62,183 nt of DNA. Origin: Phoronis australis. Its lineage: Eukaryota > Phoronida > Phoronidae. The DNA lies in the NCBI GenBank assembly GCA_002633005.1, contig NMRA01000012.1:824564-886746 (forward strand), in the 5' to 3' direction. A program made the translations under genes and the position numbers. The notes under the pieces are model-generated. The model saw nothing but the letters and a program-made list of their open reading frames with translations, made no database searches and was not told the origin of the DNA. This document shows, piece by piece, positions 58,030 through 62,183 of this stretch; position 1 is the first letter of the stretch, and every line of letters begins with the position of its first letter.

Positions 58030-61000
58030 CAGTTTGTTCATAATGTCAGTTTTTTAAAGACCGCATCGATTCGTCTTTGCATAGGACTAAAGATTAGAAT
58101 GCCAAGTTCATATTCGCCCGGCTATGGTTGTGCCACCCATGCGTTGGATTGTTTGCATTCGTCTGTTCCGGTGTTGTTTCTTGCTATGGAACATAGGGTT
58201 TAGGGTAGAATGTTAGTACAGTACAAACGAAGTAAGTTTACAACTGTTATCACCGAAAACCTCCTCACAAAAAATTTCATTTTCATTTTGGAATATTGTA
58301 CGATCTAATGGCTCCAAACATTGTCAAACAGATATGGTCACCTGCTTGCAATTCTTGAAGCCGGGCGTGGGTACTACTGGTATCTAGCTAGCCGTGCAAA
58401 GATATCTAGACATATTACAATAATTTCTAAATTTTATAAATTTCTTAATATACACCCAGTTGACATAGTACCAACTAAGCTCTAATACGATATAAAATCA
58501 TCTACCTAGGGCAAATAATATAACAAATACATATTTTAAAACTACATAATAGGTTAATAAGAAAAATGTCTCCATCTTTACCGTCATTAAACCTTTTCGC
58601 ACTTCCACCGTTTATTCAACCAAGTTGCATTAGAGTTAGAATGTTACTAGAATGTCCATATTCAGCTGTTGATGGTGTATAATTGTATCATAAGCAAAAG
58701 GTAAATATTTAACAAATAATTATCATTTTGCATACGTGGTAGGTTTAATCCTTTTTTAATTCTAGAAAGCAAGTTTGTTACCAAAATGGCAAAAATTACG
58801 TAGTGTAATAATGAAACCCTTCATCTACTAATTGACTGATCAGTTCTAACTAGTCAACTAATTAAGTGTAATGTCAATTGATTTAGGGCGTAATAGTAAC
58901 ATAAGAAGAAAATGAACCACATAAATTATGTAAATGATTAATTAATCCAGCAGAAAAATAGTTTCAATGATTCAAAAGATTGCTGCCTTATGAGGACAAG
59001 GATTTTAGACCACGGATCCCTCACAGTTGCTGCGAAGATGAATTTAGTCAGGCATTGTTCCAAAACTACACATCTTTATACATTTATTGCACTTTTGATG
59101 CCATTTGATACAATTATATTGATCATTAAAAATTCAGGATGCAGTGACATTTACATTTAAACTACTCCGACTACCTAATGTCCGAAATTAGCAGATACGG
59201 CTTTTTGATAGATAAAATTGGCAAACACCTATTGTGTAGCTTTGAAATGTACTCATCATTGGATTGGTTACAATGGAGGACTTCATGTGGAAATCAACTC
59301 TTTCTTCAGAAAGTAAAAATTAGTGATAGTGATAAATGTAGTGCGTATTACACATTTTTTAAGATTGCTATGTTAAGAAAGTGGACTCTGGAAAATAACA
59401 CTATTCATAACACAGAGGCAATGTTATTTTGAACAATTCGGTGAAATGTTCGACGCCCTAACAAGCAAAAAGTTTAATGCCCCGACAGCGTTTTTTGTCG
59501 AACGGGAGATGTAACACCCAAAAGCACTCGGAGGCATTTTTTTGTGTTTTGAGTCGAATGAGAAATATCGGTTGACGAAAAACCCATGAAACGTGCCGTT
59601 TTTTCTTTTTAGACGAAAGGAAAATAGGGCTATGTCGTGGGGGAAATCGCAATAGTGATGTCAATTTTGTGGTGTGTCAAAAAGCGGAACCGGCCCGGCT
59701 TTGATGGTGTGGCGAGTGTCAGGATAAATTCAAAAAATGGAAAGTCCATCTAGAGCGGGACAATTGGCAAGTGCAATATGCACTGTCACTAACACGAAGT
59801 ATTGGATTGGATTAGTTTACAAGGTAAACTTTTCATTTTTTTAATTTTATTTCACGGGTGTAGGTAAATACTACAGATAAGGGTATCCATAAATACTATA
59901 GATAGCATTACTGCTGAGAAATCGAATTACCATTATATCTGGGCAACAGGTTGCGAAACATTGCACAAAGAATTATTATGGAAACAATAGAAAAAAAAAC
60001 AATAAAGTATTCATGCATATAAACACACTTTAGTAGCTACGCAACTAAATACGCCTGTTATACCAAGACCTAAACTTTCTTTTTTAATTTCAGAACAAAC
60101 ACTCAAAAACCAAATGTCACTTCTTTCCGTAAAATAGTGTAACATAATTTAACATTCAGAAATGTATGGTCAGTTGAGAATCTCCTAACAGTTGCTTGAC
60201 TAGAACTGAAAAGACATCTGAGGCCAAACTCGTGAACTCGTTCCCGGAGTGCAGCTAGTGCCACAAGTCGGTGCATATAAAGAATGTCCCGTGTTAACTA
60301 AGTTTGCCGAGAAATCGCTGGTTGTCTGTAACCGTACCTCAAGATTATCACTTGGTGATTCCATAATGAATAAAAATGACAGCATCAAAATGAGTGCTTC
60401 ATTTGTCAACTGACAACAATCGATCAAAACCCAGTCGAGCAGACGCAAGCTCTAATTAACACCAAAACGCCAGAGTTGGCATTCTAGTTCTACGGTTCTA
60501 TGGTTTTGGTAAGACCATATTGACGTAAATTTAATACTAGGGCACTATGACTTAGACACGGGGATACTGTACGTGAATTTGGAATCCTGCTCTCAAGATC
60601 GCCTATGCGTGAACTTGGAACTGAATATTATTTAAGGCAAAAAGGTGAAGTTTTTGTTCGGTGAAAAGAATTTTTGCAATTATTGGCCTCGAGATCAACC
60701 ATTTTCTCCTTTACCGTAACTTGTGTCGCTGAACCGGAGGAATGTGTGAATGGTTAAATCGATGTTGTTTGGTGAAACTGATCGCCCGTAGTTGAAAAGG
60801 CTGGTTAAAATTGACATTATTTTATTCAAATGTAACTTGGTTTAGTGCAGTGCAAATTTTTATGAACACGAACGTGATTATTTGAGTAAACTTGTCAAAT
60901 TGTCTCGCGTATTCCAAGTTCACGCAACACTCACTTCTCACTAAGAACAGCTCTTTCGTGGCAGTGCCATGAGATTTTTTAAAATAGGTGGCGCTGTGAC

Positions 61001-62160
61001 AGAGGGTACTGCAAGCTGCAGCTGTCAGACAGCAAATCGTAACCGTGAACGAGGTCACGCTGGTCAAATGCAAGCTTGAGTTAGACGTCGCGGCCACTCA
61101 GTGTTGTGCTGATGCGGATTATGTAAGTCTATCCGGCCCTGGTAAGTTATGTTGTCACAATGGCTGACCGTTTTAAAACGATTACAGTACCGGGTTGTTC
61201 CACTAAGAGGAATTTGGGACTATAGAACTTACGAGTATGACCTTTGAATCAAAATTTAGTTAGTTGTTGACTCGCCTTGCTGCCGGGTTCATGAAATCTG
61301 TTGGATGAGACTACTCCGCGTACGTGCAGGCTATATAATTGGCCAGCTTGTCTACTTCTTCTCACGAATTCAGTATTATTTTCCACGGCAGATCAATGAC
61401 AGATTTTTCTGGTTAGTCTCGACTCCCGGCCATATTGGCATTGTGTTTTCACCTAGCTGAGAAGCATACGTAAGCCTACTTGTGGACTCTGAGAAAAACG
61501 AATAATGTAATTTTATCATCCTAGAACGGCACGATGCGGTGACTGACTTATGTTTGGAAAACCTGACGTCTGATAGCGCCAATTTCTCCTAAAGGCCGGT
61601 TTGTGATTCATTGGAAAGTTTCACGCGTGGGATACGAACCCAGTGTAAATCGTTTTTATGGACTCCGTAAGGAGGAACTTGCCTGATTATCTGTTTGTGT
61701 GGTACCTAGATTTGTTATTTGTTCGATGTAAACGTTTTCTTGCATTGCCGTATCGGTCCGATCGCAAGCGTGAGTCGGGTATACGTATCTTCAACTATAT
61801 ACGTTGCCTTCCTTCAGTTAAACCAGCTTATGATCCAGGCCACACTTGCTACAAACTCACGTAACCTAAGCTGTTCCTTACGAGGATCAGTTAGTGTTTC
61901 TGAACATGCACTGGAGTGTTCTGCAATGTCTGGTGTCTGTTGAGACCTTCATGCACGCATAAACTGATCCGCCAGTACAATCAACTGAGCCTGAATCAAT
62001 GACTAATTCAGTGCCACTGAGATTTCCCTAAGCCCAAAACTGATGAAGTACACTACGGATAAACTGAGACCAGTTTTACAACCCGCTCAAGTGATTTAAA
62101 TGCGCCCCGAAAAGCTGAGACTGAATCAAGATCTGTGACCAGTGTTCATGGGTGGATCCA
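58030..62160. other. Noncoding, no gene recognised
   Basis: AT-rich sequence with scattered open frames under 95 codons and no domain. The largest (minus strand 60822-61097) has no splice support. No repeat shared with the rest of the window was noticed. Confidence 0.35.
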
Positions 62161-62183
62161 GGATTTTGAGTCGGGGGGGGGGG
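62150..62183 (+). mobile_element. Possible transposon end and poly-G at window edge
   Basis: GGTGGATCCAGGATTTTGAG followed by a G run reaching the window end. The first part resembles the reverse complement of the GATCCGCCAC(TG) terminus seen at 13185-13200 and 21917-21930, so a further element may start here. Confidence 0.3.

Overview
The window looks like nuclear DNA of a non-vertebrate metazoan. Long AT-leaning noncoding stretches, introns with GT..AG borders, many degenerate DNA transposons, tRNA-derived SINE-like elements and minisatellites surround a few spliced genes. There is no operon-like packing and no ribosome binding site, phage, CRISPR or rRNA signal. The one well-resolved gene (SAC1) has a vertebrate-like length and 18 coding exons. 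That, with a Kolobok-type transposon, suggests a marine invertebrate, perhaps a deuterostome such as a lancelet or hemichordate. I cannot fix the species from sequence alone.

Layout. 1-2.2 kb and 16.3-20.4 kb: two copies of a Kolobok-like THAP transposon, each next to one copy of a duplicated minus-strand gene whose first exon encodes a signal peptide. 2.3-7.15 kb: MITEs and a foldback element with inverted tandem repeats, split by a later insertion. 7.3-8.2 kb: a small two-exon putative secreted-protein gene. 8.3-11.3 kb: little recognisable. 11.6-13.2 kb: a compound palindromic repeat block. 13.3-13.7 kb: a minus-strand Cys-containing exon. 21.1-21.95 kb: a composite repeat with a tRNA-like module (inverted second copy at 56.4-57.1 kb). 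22.25-24.2 kb: an unrecognised repeat-bearing coding region broken by frameshifts. 24.9-25.4 kb: possible piggyBac remnant. 26.7-27.6 kb: a minisatellite of about 140 bp period. 28.27-29.65 kb: a full-length, young Kolobok-like copy containing an assembly gap. 31.0-49.6 kb: the SAC1 phosphoinositide phosphatase gene. 50.27-50.86 kb: a fourth Kolobok-like copy. 54.0-55.2 kb: an atypical short-chain dehydrogenase/reductase gene. 57.8-58.0 kb: hAT transposase remnant. 58.0-62.2 kb: nothing recognisable.

The two confidently identified host genes are SAC1, an ER/Golgi lipid phosphatase reconstructed here as 592 codons from 18 exons with every phase consistent, and a 390-residue Rossmann-fold protein with a likely signal sequence or anchor. 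I see no functional link between them. The rest of the window is mainly transposon biology plus several small lineage-specific secreted-protein candidates.
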